From assembly GCF_004167675.1 (NCBI RefSeq), contig NZ_SEZQ01000009.1: 64,000 nucleotides of DNA, one strand, 5' to 3'. The stretch's first letter is position 1. The number at the start of each line of letters is the position of its first letter. Made by a program: the position numbers and the translations under genes. This document shows positions 8,573 to 17,166 of the stretch, one piece after another. This DNA comes from Aliivibrio finisterrensis_A (GTDB taxonomy: Bacteria; Pseudomonadota; Gammaproteobacteria; Enterobacterales; Vibrionaceae). The notes under the pieces are model-generated. The model had not been told where the DNA came from. It worked only from the letters and a program-made list of their open reading frames with translations, and did no database searches.

Positions 8573-8586
8573 TTGATCTGAGTTAA
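8573..8586 (-). promoter_or_regulatory. possible FNR box upstream of the dcuB-like gene
   Basis: TTGAT-CTGA-GTTAA resembles the FNR consensus TTGAT-N4-ATCAA, with one perfect and one poor half-site. It lies 122 bases before the dcuB-like start. It is supported mainly by the known FNR control of dcuB in E. coli; the sequence match alone is weak. Confidence 0.3.
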
Positions 8587-8699
8587 ATGAAGAGCCGGTT
8601 TCTATTAAAAAGGAGAAAAGTGGGGGCTGGTTATCAGATAGTGAAGACTGTTTTGTGCTTGGATTCAGGCATTAACTGACGTTAATGCCTGTCGATAAA

Positions 8700-9638
8700 T
8701 TAATCTCGAGTAAAGTTCTGCTCTGAAAAGTGCTCAAGATCGTACGGTGTTTGTTGGTAAACACAGTAGTTTAACCAGTTAGAAAATAACAGGTGGCCAT
8801 GGCTACGCCACGTCGCTTTTGGTGGGTTATCAGGATTGTCATCAGGATAATAATTGAGTGGAATAGTTGGTTCCATGCCTTCACCAAGATCACGAACGAA
8901 CTCATTATGCAGAGTAAAAGAGTCGTATTCAGGGTGACCTGTAACAAACACATTTCGTTTATCTTTAGTTGCTGCTAAGTAGACCCCAGCTTGTTCAGAC
9001 GTTGCTAGAATATCTAAATCAGTATGCTCGCTTAAATATTTAGCAGAGAAATCAGCGTAACGAGAGTGAGGCGCTAAAAATTGATCATCGAAACCTCGTA
9101 AAATAGGGTGGTGCTGATCGAGATTATCATGATTATACACGCCGGATAACTTCTCTTTACGTGTACGTTTTGGTAAATCATAAAGCAGTTTTAAGCCAGC
9201 TTGTGCAGCCCAACAAACATAGAGGCTTGAAGTCACATGATCTTTTGCCCATGTCATAATGGTTTGTAAGTGATCCCAATAAATCACATCTTCAAATTGC
9301 ACTAAACCTAATGGTGCACCAGTGATGATCAGTCCATCAAAGTTACGATTTTTAATGCCTTCAAATTGACGATAAAAAGTATCTAAATGCTCGGTTGGTG
9401 TATTTTTACTGGTGCGATTATCAATGCGTAATAGCTCTACATCTACTTGTAGTGGGCTATTAGAGAGTAAGCGTAAAAATTGAGTTTCTGTTTCGATCTT
9501 CTTTGGCATCAAATTTAAAATGATCACCTTCAAAGGACGAATGGCTTGCGTGGTGGCACGAGATTCTTGCATGATAAAGATATTCTCTTCACGCAATATT
9601 TCAGCAGCAGGGAGTTGATCTGGTATTTTTATCGGCAC
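8700..9638 (-). CDS. metA: homoserine O-succinyltransferase (MetA)
   Basis: First committed enzyme of methionine synthesis: activates homoserine with an acyl group from succinyl-CoA (the substrate is assumed from the proteobacterial MetA type; some MetA proteins use acetyl-CoA). The protein has 312 residues, close to the E. coli enzyme, with the nucleophile Cys142 in SLYVCWAAQAGLKLLYD and the catalytic His235 and Glu237 in VTGHPEYDS. The N terminus MPIKIPDQLPAAEIL is typical. The gene is transcribed alone; its upstream region holds adjacent met-box-like octamers. A hairpin at 8667-8690 just past the stop has no clear T run, so it is at best a weak terminator. Confidence 0.95.
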   Translation of the reverse strand: MPIKIPDQLPAAEILREENIFIMQESRATTQAIRPLKVIILNLMPKKIETETQFLRLLSNSPLQVDVELLRIDNRTSKNTPTEHLDTFYRQFEGIKNRNFDGLIITGAPLGLVQFEDVIYWDHLQTIMTWAKDHVTSSLYVCWAAQAGLKLLYDLPKRTRKEKLSGVYNHDNLDQHHPILRGFDDQFLAPHSRYADFSAKYLSEHTDLDILATSEQAGVYLAATKDKRNVFVTGHPEYDSFTLHNEFVRDLGEGMEPTIPLNYYPDDNPDNPPKATWRSHGHLLFSNWLNYCVYQQTPYDLEHFSEQNFTRD

Positions 9639-9667
9639 AACTTATCCTTAAGTTATTTTTTATCTGT

Positions 9668-9691
9668 AGCATTCTATACGTCTATACCCCT
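9668..9691 (-). promoter_or_regulatory. MetJ operator (met boxes) upstream of metA
   Basis: On the minus strand three adjacent octamers read AGGGGTAT, AGACGTAT and AGAATGCT. The middle one matches the met box AGACGTCT at 7 of 8 positions and the outer two at about 5 of 8. MetJ binds tandem octamers of this kind, and metA is a classical MetJ target. The block lies 30-53 bases before the metA start. Confidence 0.55.
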
Positions 9692-9725
9692 AAGCTACCT
9701 TATTATGAATAGTGTGTCGATAGTA

Positions 9726-9749
9726 GAAAGGGCACTAATGTGCCCTTTC
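9726..9749. terminator. hairpin between metA promoter and CoA-disulfide reductase gene
   Basis: GAAAGGGCAC (9726-9735) pairs perfectly with GTGCCCTTTC (9740-9749) around a TAAT loop. It lies just past the stop of the minus-strand reductase gene (9781). There is no strong T run on either side, so it may act as a transcript end or stability hairpin. Confidence 0.55.
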
Positions 9750-9780
9750 GATATTTATTCACTTTATCATTTTATAACAA

Positions 9781-11427
9781 TTAAGCTTTTGCAAAAAGGT
9801 AGCTGCGATAGCCGCCAATAAGGTTACGAGCTTTAAAACCATTATTCACCAATTGACGATAAGCGACATTGCCACGCAAACCAACCTGACAATAAATAAT
9901 GATCTCTTTGTCTTTTTGGAGCTCATTCATTCGTTGACGAAGTTGATCTACAGGGATATTAATCGCGCCTTCAATAAAACCTACATTTTGAAGTTCAACA
10001 GGATTACGTACATCAAGTAAGATTTGGTTTTCATTTAGATTATCCACCTCATCAAAATGAATCGCTTTTGTATCGCCTTTAATAAGATTATTCGCTACAA
10101 AAGCCGCTTGGTTTATGACATCTTTCGCACTACCAAATGGTGGGGCATAAGTGAGTTCTAAATGCTCAAGTTGATCTACTGTCATTCCTGCTCGTTGAGC
10201 CACAGCCATCACATCAATTCTTTTATCTATACCGTCTTTACCGACTGCTTGAGCCCCTAAGATCTTTCTTGTTTCAGGAGAAAATAACAATTTGAATGAA
10301 ACAATTTCTGCACCTGGGTAATAGCTTGCGTGATTTGCGGTATGAACAAATACTTTCTCATATGCAATACCTTCACGTTTTAGAGATTTTTCATTTTTCC
10401 CGGTAGAGGCCACAGCTAAATCGAATACTTTACAAATCGCAGTACCTTGAGTTCCTTGATAGCTTTCATTACGCCCCAGCATATTATCTGCCGCCATACG
10501 ACCTTGACGGTTCGCAGGGCCAGCAAGTGGCACTAGAGTTTGGTTGCCAGTAACGAAATCTTTCTCTTCAATGGCATCACCAACCGCATAAATAAATGGA
10601 TCACTGGTTTGTAATTGGTTATTAGTGAAAATACCGCCTAATTCCCCAAGTTGTAAGCCAGCATCGCTTGCTAATGTTGTTTCTGGTTTAACACCAATCG
10701 CCATAATTAATAGGTTGGTATCTAGTGTTTCTCCCGTACTTAAAGAAAGTGTTAAGCCTTTTTTAGTTTCTGCCACACTTTGAAGTGCAGAGCCTAATCG
10801 AAGATCTATACCTTTATCTTTGATTTCTTTATGAACAAAACCAGCCATTTCACGATCAACTGGAGTCATAACTTGATCTGCTAGTTCTAATAGCGTTGTT
10901 TTAATACCTAGTTGATGGAAGGCTTCCATCATTTCTAATCCAATAAATCCGCCACCAACCACCGTTGCATGTTGTGGTTTATTTTCTCTAATTGAGGCAA
11001 TAATGCGATCCATGTCTGGCACATTACGCAAAGAGAAAGTTAGTGAGTTTTGAATGCCTGGAATGGGAGGAACAATAGGACCAGCTCCTGGGCTTAATAG
11101 AAGAAAATCGTAACTCTCTTGATATTCACTGTTATCGATAAGATTTTTAATAGTAATTGTTTTTTCACTGCGGTTGATGCTTATCACTTCATTCATTACT
11201 CGAACATCGACATTAAATCGAGCAAGGAAACTATCAGGAGTTTGTAGTAGTAAATTATCGCGCTCTTTGATGTCACCACCAATGTGATATGGCAACCCAC
11301 AGTTAGCAAAAGAAACAAAAGGCCCACGCTCGAGCATGATAATTTGTGCATCTTCACTTAAACGACGTGCTCTTGCAGCGGCAGATGCGCCACCAGCAAC
11401 GCCACCAATAATTACAATCTTAGTCAT
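9781..11427 (-). CDS. CoA-disulfide/persulfide reductase with C-terminal rhodanese domain
   Basis: FAD- and NAD(P)H-dependent oxidoreductase of 548 residues. The N terminus KIVIIGGVAGGASAAARARR is the FAD dinucleotide fold, and SFANCGLPYHIG holds the single redox Cys43 typical of CoA-disulfide reductases. The second nucleotide fold is TVVGGGFIGLEMMEAF, and DAIEEKDFVTG is the second FAD contact. Residues from about 455 form a rhodanese domain whose active loop is CQVGLR with Cys513. The same fusion is known in the NADPH-dependent persulfide reductase Npsr and related CoA-polysulfide reductases, which split persulfide from CoA-SSH. It is divergent from two YeeE/YedE-type transporter genes, supporting a role in sulfane-sulfur handling. 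The exact substrate (CoA disulfide, CoA persulfide or polysulfide) cannot be read from sequence. Confidence 0.88.
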   Translation of the reverse strand: MTKIVIIGGVAGGASAAARARRLSEDAQIIMLERGPFVSFANCGLPYHIGGDIKERDNLLLQTPDSFLARFNVDVRVMNEVISINRSEKTITIKNLIDNSEYQESYDFLLLSPGAGPIVPPIPGIQNSLTFSLRNVPDMDRIIASIRENKPQHATVVGGGFIGLEMMEAFHQLGIKTTLLELADQVMTPVDREMAGFVHKEIKDKGIDLRLGSALQSVAETKKGLTLSLSTGETLDTNLLIMAIGVKPETTLASDAGLQLGELGGIFTNNQLQTSDPFIYAVGDAIEEKDFVTGNQTLVPLAGPANRQGRMAADNMLGRNESYQGTQGTAICKVFDLAVASTGKNEKSLKREGIAYEKVFVHTANHASYYPGAEIVSFKLLFSPETRKILGAQAVGKDGIDKRIDVMAVAQRAGMTVDQLEHLELTYAPPFGSAKDVINQAAFVANNLIKGDTKAIHFDEVDNLNENQILLDVRNPVELQNVGFIEGAINIPVDQLRQRMNELQKDKEIIIYCQVGLRGNVAYRQLVNNGFKARNLIGGYRSYLFAKA

Positions 11428-11612
11428 TCCGATTTACTCCATAATGAAAAATCAGAGCTATTTACGCTCAATTGTTTTTTACTATAGTTACTTAAATTAG
11501 CTTTGTCTAATATTTGTCTTGTTAAATTTCCAATTGCTAAATAAGCATTGACTAATATAAAGTTCATACGTATTCTTATTGATATGTTCAAAAAACAAAC
11601 TAATGAGTAAGA

Positions 11613-12032
11613 ATGATGACAATTCCATGGGACTCTTTATTTGGCGGTATGTTGCTAGGTGTATCTGCAACGTTACTGCTTTTACTTAACGGTAAAATTG
11701 CGGGTATTAGTGGTGTACTTACAGGGTTAATGACACCGAAAAAACGCGATTATGCATGGCGATGGTTATTTGTTATTGGCATGGTAAGTGGTGGTTTAGT
11801 AGGGGTTTACTTTTTAGGTGCGGAAGTGCCAAAAGAATATCAAACTTCAATCAGTATGCTTATTGTTGCAGGTTTACTGGTGGGTATTGGTACTCGTTTA
11901 GGTAATGGTTGCACAAGTGGTCATGGTATTTGTGGTATTGGGCGTTTATCCGTTCGCTCAATGGTTGCCACTGTAGTCTTCATGTTTGTTGCTGCGATAA
12001 CTGTGTTTGTTCGATTGCATGTACTTTACTAA
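11613..12032 (+). CDS. YeeE/YedE-type sulfur transporter, first half
   Basis: Membrane protein of 139 residues with four hydrophobic segments. It contains the YeeE/YedE motif RLGNGCTSGHGICGIGRLSV with Cys100 and Cys107; in the thiosulfate transporter YeeE (TsuA) such cysteines relay the sulfur ion through the pore. The start at 11613 (or the adjacent ATG 11616) follows GAGTAAG. The partner half begins 9 bases after its stop, so the two very probably make one transporter as a heterodimer of half-size units. Divergent from the persulfide reductase across 185 bases, suggesting shared control, though I find no clear operator there. Confidence 0.85.
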   Translation: MMTIPWDSLFGGMLLGVSATLLLLLNGKIAGISGVLTGLMTPKKRDYAWRWLFVIGMVSGGLVGVYFLGAEVPKEYQTSISMLIVAGLLVGIGTRLGNGCTSGHGICGIGRLSVRSMVATVVFMFVAAITVFVRLHVLY

Positions 12033-12041
12033 GGGACGGTT

Positions 12042-12473
12042 ATGAATAATGTATTGTTTCGTTTAGTTGCTCTTATTTCTGGCCTTCTATTTGGTTTAGG
12101 TATGGCAATATCTGGCATGGCTGATCCTGCAAAAGTGGTTGGCTTTTTAGATGTTGCTGGTCACTGGGATCCAAGCTTGATGTTTGTAATGGGAGGGGCG
12201 CTATTGGTGTTCATGCCTGCATACTTCCTATTGATTAAATCAAAAGCAAAACCACTCAATGCTGAAGAGTTTTGTTTATCTACCAGCAAAAAAATTGATA
12301 CGAAATTACTATCAGGTGCAGCCATCTTTGGTCTAGGTTGGGGTATTGCTGGAGTTTGTCCTGGGCCTGCGGTATCGAGTTTAGGTCTTGGAAATGGAGA
12401 TGTTGTTATATTCATTTTTTCCATGATGTTAGGGTTAGGAAGTACTCACTTTATGCTTAATAGAAATACATAA
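12042..12473 (+). CDS. YeeE/YedE-type sulfur transporter, second half (DUF6691-like)
   Basis: Membrane protein of 143 residues with the partner-half motif FGLGWGIAGVCPGPAVSSLG (Cys106) and the N-terminal FGLGMAISGMADPAKVVGFL segment typical of this family. It pairs with the preceding gene as two halves of a YeeE-like sulfur-compound transporter; the same gene pair occurs next to rhodaneses, persulfide dioxygenases and CoA-persulfide reductases in many proteobacteria. Start: ATG 12042 after AAGGGACGG. A clean terminator follows. The transported species (thiosulfate, sulfane sulfur or another) is not decidable here. Confidence 0.85.
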   Translation: MNNVLFRLVALISGLLFGLGMAISGMADPAKVVGFLDVAGHWDPSLMFVMGGALLVFMPAYFLLIKSKAKPLNAEEFCLSTSKKIDTKLLSGAAIFGLGWGIAGVCPGPAVSSLGLGNGDVVIFIFSMMLGLGSTHFMLNRNT

Positions 12474-12493
12474 CACCGAACCGTCATCAAGGA

Positions 12494-12520
12494 GGAGCTA
12501 ATATCAGCATTAGCTCCTTT
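12494..12520 (+). terminator. terminator after the YeeE-type pair
   Basis: GGAGCTAAT (12494-12502) pairs with ATTAGCTCC (12509-12517) followed by TTT and a T-rich stretch, 21 bases after the stop. Confidence 0.8.
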
Positions 12521-12550
12521 GCATTTATTTAAGTACGAATAACCTATTAT

Positions 12551-12970
12551 TTACTCATAGAAATAGCGTTCTTCTTCTTTATCACTGCTGTATTCGACTA
12601 ATTCCCATTCGAAATGCGCTTTATCATAAAAATATAGGCGTCGGCCATGCTTCTCTTGCATGATCTCCCCATTCTGCTCATACCCTAAAGCCAGTAATTT
12701 TTGCTGGATTTTATTTAAATCTTCAACGATTAAGCCAATATGATTTATCCCGATGTCTTGGTATGGGTTGCGGGTGTCTTTTGAGTTGTTCATCTCGTTT
12801 GGTTCTTGCAAAGCAAAATAACAATTCGCATTTCCGATGTGAGCCCAACGATGAGATCCGTCAGGGGTTTTATCTGCCTTGATACGAAAATCAGGCGCTG
12901 CGTTTAAAAGAAAAGCGGTAGCAGCATCAATATTAGGTACAGTGATATTAGCGTGTTCAAATTGTGTCAT
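12551..12970 (-). CDS. VOC (glyoxalase/bleomycin-resistance fold) family protein
   Basis: Small soluble protein of 139 residues with one vicinal-oxygen-chelate module pair: FEHANITVPNIDAATAFLL at the N terminus and GINHIGLIVEDLNKIQQKL in the middle give the two beta-alpha-beta-beta-beta units. Likely metal ligands are His6 near the start, His77 in INHIG, and a C-terminal Glu in FEWELVEY. Such proteins bind a metal ion and act on diverse small molecules (lyases, dioxygenases, isomerases), so no substrate can be given. It is a single gene ahead of an AAGGAGTC ribosome binding site, converging on the YeeE-type pair. Confidence 0.75.
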   Translation of the reverse strand: MTQFEHANITVPNIDAATAFLLNAAPDFRIKADKTPDGSHRWAHIGNANCYFALQEPNEMNNSKDTRNPYQDIGINHIGLIVEDLNKIQQKLLALGYEQNGEIMQEKHGRRLYFYDKAHFEWELVEYSSDKEEERYFYE

Positions 12971-13336
12971 GGATGACTCCTTGTCATTGGTCTATCTTGT
13001 TAATGTCCGTTCACTTTAAAACCTCAACTTAACATTAGGTCAACCGTTTATTTTTTTGTTTTCTTTTTAAGGTACGCGGAGAGCAACTTATCTTAGTTGA
13101 TGGATATATTAATAACTTTTTAGATTTTATTTATCCTTATTATTTTTTACTGTTCTCCTTTGCTTGGATCCTAAGATTTCATTTTTGAAAGGGAAATCTC
13201 ATATAAAAGAGGGTTAGGGTTATCTATAATCAATTTTTCATTTTATATAGACGTAAATATCACGCTAAAGATTATTATTTTTGAGGCGTTTATTTCACTC
13301 GTTTTATAGTAATATTTAATCAAATATGAGTATCTT
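12971..13336. other. intergenic region between VOC gene and cadC
   Basis: Very A+T-rich, with no coding frame or RNA gene that I can support. It must hold the promoters of the divergent VOC gene and cadC. No convincing operator is visible. Confidence 0.5.
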
Positions 13337-14959
13337 ATGGTCGGGATCTGTTTTCAAATTAATGACTGGACACTAGTTATTGAAGAAAATAAGTTGTATC
13401 GCCAAGATAGGGAAGTCTCAGTCGAACCTCGTTTAGTCAACTTATTACAGTTTTTAGCCCAGCATTCCGGGGAAGTATTTTGTCGTGATGAACTGATTAA
13501 GCACGTCTGGGATGGCGCATTTGTCACTGACCAAGTCGTAACGCAATCAGTATTTGAGCTACGAAAAATATTACGTGATGGTCGATTAGACAATACTCGC
13601 TATTTAGTCACTGTGCCTAAACGAGGGTATAAACTGGTTGCTGAAACTCATCAGGTTCGTCTTGAAGATACCCCATATTGGAAGCCGTGTGATGGCGCAA
13701 AATTACCGTTAGAGAACGTAGTGTCATCAGATGGTGATTCGCAAGACATACATCAACACCAAGAAACAGAATCGCAGAGTGTATTGCCTTTTCCCGCTGC
13801 GCCACTGACTCGTTCTGTAACGGCAATTTCAGATCACGTAAATAGTGAAAAGAAAAAACAAGGCGAAAGCTTTAATAGCTTACATCGTTGGAAGCTACTC
13901 GCGTTTGATGGTTTTTTAATTCTTGTATTAATAGCCGTTATCTTTTCTGTGACCTATCAACAAACATCAACACATATTACCAAAGCTATTGATACTGATT
14001 TAATTGAATTTACCTTTCATACTAGTCGAAATGATAACAATGAAACGGAGTCTCTCGCTGATGGAATAAGCCAAAAATTAATGGCTGATTTAGCAAGCAT
14101 TGGTGACTATCGCGTTCAATTAAACAAAACGACTTTTACCACTGGGATATTGCCTGGGAAAGCGGTGAATGTTCGTGTTGAGGAGCAGCAAAATAAAACG
14201 TATTTGGATGTAGAGTATCGCAGTAATACTTCAAATCGAGTCCTGTTTAGCCGTCAATATTTAATGACCAATGCAAATCTTGAGCATGTATTACGTCAGT
14301 CTTCTTTAGATTTAATGAGCGCGCTTAGTGTCACAATAACAGAAGCCGAGATGGATAGATTGATGCTTGGTTTACCGAAAGAGCGTGGTCTACTTGAAAT
14401 GCTTATTCGAGCGAATCATTTTATTAATCAGTCTGATCCCGCAGAGTTTGAACAAGGGATTGCTTTATTAGAGAAAATTTCGTTAGCGGAGCCAAATAAT
14501 GATTATGTACTTTCAGAGTTATACATTGCTTATAATGCTTTCTCTGCGTTAAATCCTGAATTGGATCTCGATGATAATACCACTAAGATCGAAAAGTTAA
14601 GTCAGGAGCTAGCATTACGTTATTCGACGTTAAATGAAGAGGTGTTGCCTTCTCGTATCTATGAAGCGCTAGCAATGATAGCAATTAAGCAAGATAACAA
14701 AGAGGTTGCAGCTGAATATTTAACCTTGGCATTTAAGCATAGAGAGTCCGCATTCTCATACATGCTAGAAGGGAAGTTAGCAGAGTTGAATGGGAATTTA
14801 GATAAAGCAGGAGATGCATACAGCAGAGCTTTCTTTATGGATACGTCTCTTGAAACTTATATGTTAAGTGAAAATCTTGCGTTCTATAGTGACTTAGAGA
14901 CTGTCGCTTATTTTATGTATCGAGCGGTTAATCCAAGTGAAGTTCGTTTACTGGGATGA
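13337..14959 (+). CDS. cadC: CadC-type transmembrane transcriptional activator
   Basis: One-component acid sensor, 540 residues. An OmpR-type winged helix occupies about residues 5-105; EPRLVNLLQFLAQHSGEVF and DQVVTQSVFELRKILRD match E. coli CadC closely, ending in VPKRGYKL. After a linker comes a single transmembrane helix (about 187-207, LLAFDGFLILVLIAVIFSVTY in part). A periplasmic sensor domain of about 330 residues follows, with TPR-like helices at the end. In E. coli, CadC activates cadBA at low pH when the lysine permease LysP releases it. Here cadB-cadA lie 2.2 kb downstream in the same direction, separated by an oppositely oriented AGCS transporter. The DNA-binding part is conserved while the periplasmic domain is divergent, as expected for a sensor. 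Confidence 0.92.
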   Translation: MVGICFQINDWTLVIEENKLYRQDREVSVEPRLVNLLQFLAQHSGEVFCRDELIKHVWDGAFVTDQVVTQSVFELRKILRDGRLDNTRYLVTVPKRGYKLVAETHQVRLEDTPYWKPCDGAKLPLENVVSSDGDSQDIHQHQETESQSVLPFPAAPLTRSVTAISDHVNSEKKKQGESFNSLHRWKLLAFDGFLILVLIAVIFSVTYQQTSTHITKAIDTDLIEFTFHTSRNDNNETESLADGISQKLMADLASIGDYRVQLNKTTFTTGILPGKAVNVRVEEQQNKTYLDVEYRSNTSNRVLFSRQYLMTNANLEHVLRQSSLDLMSALSVTITEAEMDRLMLGLPKERGLLEMLIRANHFINQSDPAEFEQGIALLEKISLAEPNNDYVLSELYIAYNAFSALNPELDLDDNTTKIEKLSQELALRYSTLNEEVLPSRIYEALAMIAIKQDNKEVAAEYLTLAFKHRESAFSYMLEGKLAELNGNLDKAGDAYSRAFFMDTSLETYMLSENLAFYSDLETVAYFMYRAVNPSEVRLLG

Positions 14960-14973
14960 TTAGAATAAATAAG

Positions 14974-15010
14974 AAAAAGCCCGTCGAACTTATGCTCGGC
15001 GGGCTTTTTG
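14974..15010. terminator. bidirectional terminator between cadC and AGCS transporter
   Basis: AAAAAGCCCG (14974-14983) pairs with CGGGCTTTTT (15000-15009), with further pairing inside. It has A and T runs on both sides and lies between convergent genes. Confidence 0.87.
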
Positions 15011-15040
15011 TTTTTATGAAAGTAGGTTATCTAAAGTAGA

Positions 15041-16510
15041 TTATGCTTTCTTTTTCTTTGGATGCCATGCACCGTCTAGATCATCAAGTTCAGGGAACTT
15101 AGTTCTATCAAATTCAGGCGTTTTACCTGCTTTAAGTTGAACTTCGTAATCCTTGATAACTTTGATAGCTAGTTTAGACAGTAGAACTAAAGCAACAATG
15201 TTGATTAGCGCCATCATACCCATAGAAGCATCAGCTAGGTTCCATACGACAGGCAGAGAAGCTACTGAGCCGAACATAACCATTGCTAGCACACACAGAC
15301 GGAAGCCAAATAAGCCCTTCTTAGAGTTACCGTTCAAGAACATTACGTTTGTTTCAGCATAGCTGTAGTTTGCAATGATAGAAGTGAAACAGAACAGAAG
15401 AATAGCTAGTGCCATAAAGTAGCTTGTCCAGCCGCCTAACTCGTTAGTTAGTGCTTGCTGAAGAAGGCTGATACCCGTAGCAGCATCTGGCTGATCCATT
15501 ACGCCAGAAAGCATAATCATCGCAGCAGAAGCAGTACAGATAACTAACGTATCAACAAAAACACCTAGCATTTGCACAAAACCTTGTGATGCAGGGTGGT
15601 TAGGGTTTGGTGTTGCGCTTGCTGCGATGTTAGCTGCAGAACCCATACCCGCTTCGTTTGAGAATAGACCACGAGCGATACCAGATTGCATTGCTTGAGC
15701 GATAGTGTATGCAACACCACCTGCCGCCGCTTCTTGCCAGCCGAATGCACTCTTAACGATAAGCGTTAATACTGCAGGAACTTCAGTAATGTTCATCACT
15801 ACAATAATTAGTGCAATCGCAAGGTAACCAATTGCCATTACAGGAACGATTTTCGATGATGCGCTAGCAACACGACGTAAACCACCCATGATAAAGAAGC
15901 CAGAAACCGCAACAATTACCACACCCATGATAGTTTTATCAAAACCAAATGAGTGATTCAGAGCATCAGTAATTGTGTTTGCTTGAACCGCGTTGAACAC
16001 TAAACCAAAAGCGATGATTAAGAAGATAGAGAAAAGTGTTCCCATCCAGCGTTGACCAAGGCCTTTTTCCATGTAGTAAGCAGGGCCGCCGCGGTATTGA
16101 CCGTCAACGTCTTTCACTTTGTATACTTGAGCCAGTGTCGATTCAATGAATGCTGTCGCCATACCAAATAGAGCGATAACCCACATCCAGAAGATAGCAC
16201 CAGGGCCACCAACGGTTAATGCGACTGCCACACCTGCCATGTTACCCGTTCCCACGCGAGCTGCCATAGAGGTGCAAAATACTTGATAAGAGCTGATTCC
16301 GCTGTCGATCTCTTGACCGCTGCGTAAGATTTTAACTGAGTGACCAAGCTGGCGTAGTTGAATAAAGCCAAGACGTACCGTGAAGTAGATGCCGACACCA
16401 ACAAGAAGATAAACGAGGACTTGTCCCCAAAGAAGGCCATTGATAGTGCCAATGACAGACATTAACGCCTCATTCATTGACTCAATTAGCGTTGAATCTG
16501 TGTTTGTCAT
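15041..16510 (-). CDS. AGCS-family sodium:alanine/glycine symporter
   Basis: Inner-membrane amino-acid carrier of 489 residues with about eleven hydrophobic segments. Family signatures are FCTSMAARVGTGNMAGVAVA, DGQYRGGPAYYMEKGLG and SGIARGLFSNEAGMGSAANI. The substrate is expected to be alanine or glycine with Na+. The C terminus is a charged cytoplasmic tail (PKKKKA). It is placed between cadC and cadBA in the opposite orientation, which is probably a neighbourhood feature rather than a functional link. In Vibrio cholerae a glycine riboswitch precedes one AGCS gene; I looked for the GGAGAG and CTCTCAGG elements upstream of this gene and did not find them. Confidence 0.92.
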   Translation of the reverse strand: MTNTDSTLIESMNEALMSVIGTINGLLWGQVLVYLLVGVGIYFTVRLGFIQLRQLGHSVKILRSGQEIDSGISSYQVFCTSMAARVGTGNMAGVAVALTVGGPGAIFWMWVIALFGMATAFIESTLAQVYKVKDVDGQYRGGPAYYMEKGLGQRWMGTLFSIFLIIAFGLVFNAVQANTITDALNHSFGFDKTIMGVVIVAVSGFFIMGGLRRVASASSKIVPVMAIGYLAIALIIVVMNITEVPAVLTLIVKSAFGWQEAAAGGVAYTIAQAMQSGIARGLFSNEAGMGSAANIAASATPNPNHPASQGFVQMLGVFVDTLVICTASAAMIMLSGVMDQPDAATGISLLQQALTNELGGWTSYFMALAILLFCFTSIIANYSYAETNVMFLNGNSKKGLFGFRLCVLAMVMFGSVASLPVVWNLADASMGMMALINIVALVLLSKLAIKVIKDYEVQLKAGKTPEFDRTKFPELDDLDGAWHPKKKKA

Positions 16511-17166
16511 GAAATTCCCTTATTATTAATCGTTAATTTATTTTTCCTAAACAATGGATAACGAAATGCCAATCTTTAAGAAATATAAGTAACTTTGTTA
16601 TAAAGTTGTATAAAATATCGTTTGCTAAGGATTTGCGGCGATTAATATAGTTCAGTCGAGTTTGGCTAGTCAATCATAATGAAACAATATGTCGTACTTT
16701 TTTTACGTGTGGCGATAATTTTTTACAATTTTTCCATTGAAATTTTCTCACTCAATTAACCATGAAAAAAACGGGTCTTTAGTTGGTTAGTATTTTTATA
16801 ACGAAGAGATAAAGGTCATAAATAACCCCTTATTCTTACCAATATTAGAGGTTTATATTTTTTGTTTTTTTTAATTAAATCTAAAGTTGAAATTTTAACT
16901 TATTGAAAGTAATCGTAATTTAATTTTTTCCATCTTCGCTTATCAGTTTTCTTCTTTATTTTTTTATCATTATTTTATTGATAATTTTATCCTTATTTTT
17001 TTTCGATTCATTGGGCGTAATCTTCATCTCAACATTCGAGCGGGATGTTGTGTATTTACCCCAACAGAGTTTGCATGCTCCGTCTAAATAACATCTCGCC
17101 CTCTTAAATAAAATTTCGCATCACGGGCTAAATAATAGAGCCCATTCGATAATCCCTGGAGATGTT
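16511..17166. other. cadB upstream regulatory region, extremely AT-rich
   Basis: 656 bases without a gene. The stretch 16740-17030 is dominated by A/T runs, as expected for a CadC- and H-NS-controlled promoter (known for E. coli cadBA). Close to cadB a long-range stem is possible: GCGGGATGTT (17040-17049) with AACATCTCGC (17090-17099, one G-U pair). A small hairpin GGGCT/AGCCC follows (17125-17129 with 17139-17143). Together they suggest a structured mRNA leader of about 120 bases. Ribosome binding site GGAG lies just before ATG 17167. Confidence 0.5.

Noticed and set aside
8667..8690. Strong terminator after metA
   Set aside because: The stem is good (AGGCATTAAC with its complement) but no T run follows in either direction, so it is only mentioned under metA.
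16511..16800. Glycine riboswitch upstream of the AGCS transporter
   Set aside because: An AGCS gene in Vibrio cholerae has one, but the conserved GGAGAG and CTCTCAGG-type pieces are absent on the minus strand here.
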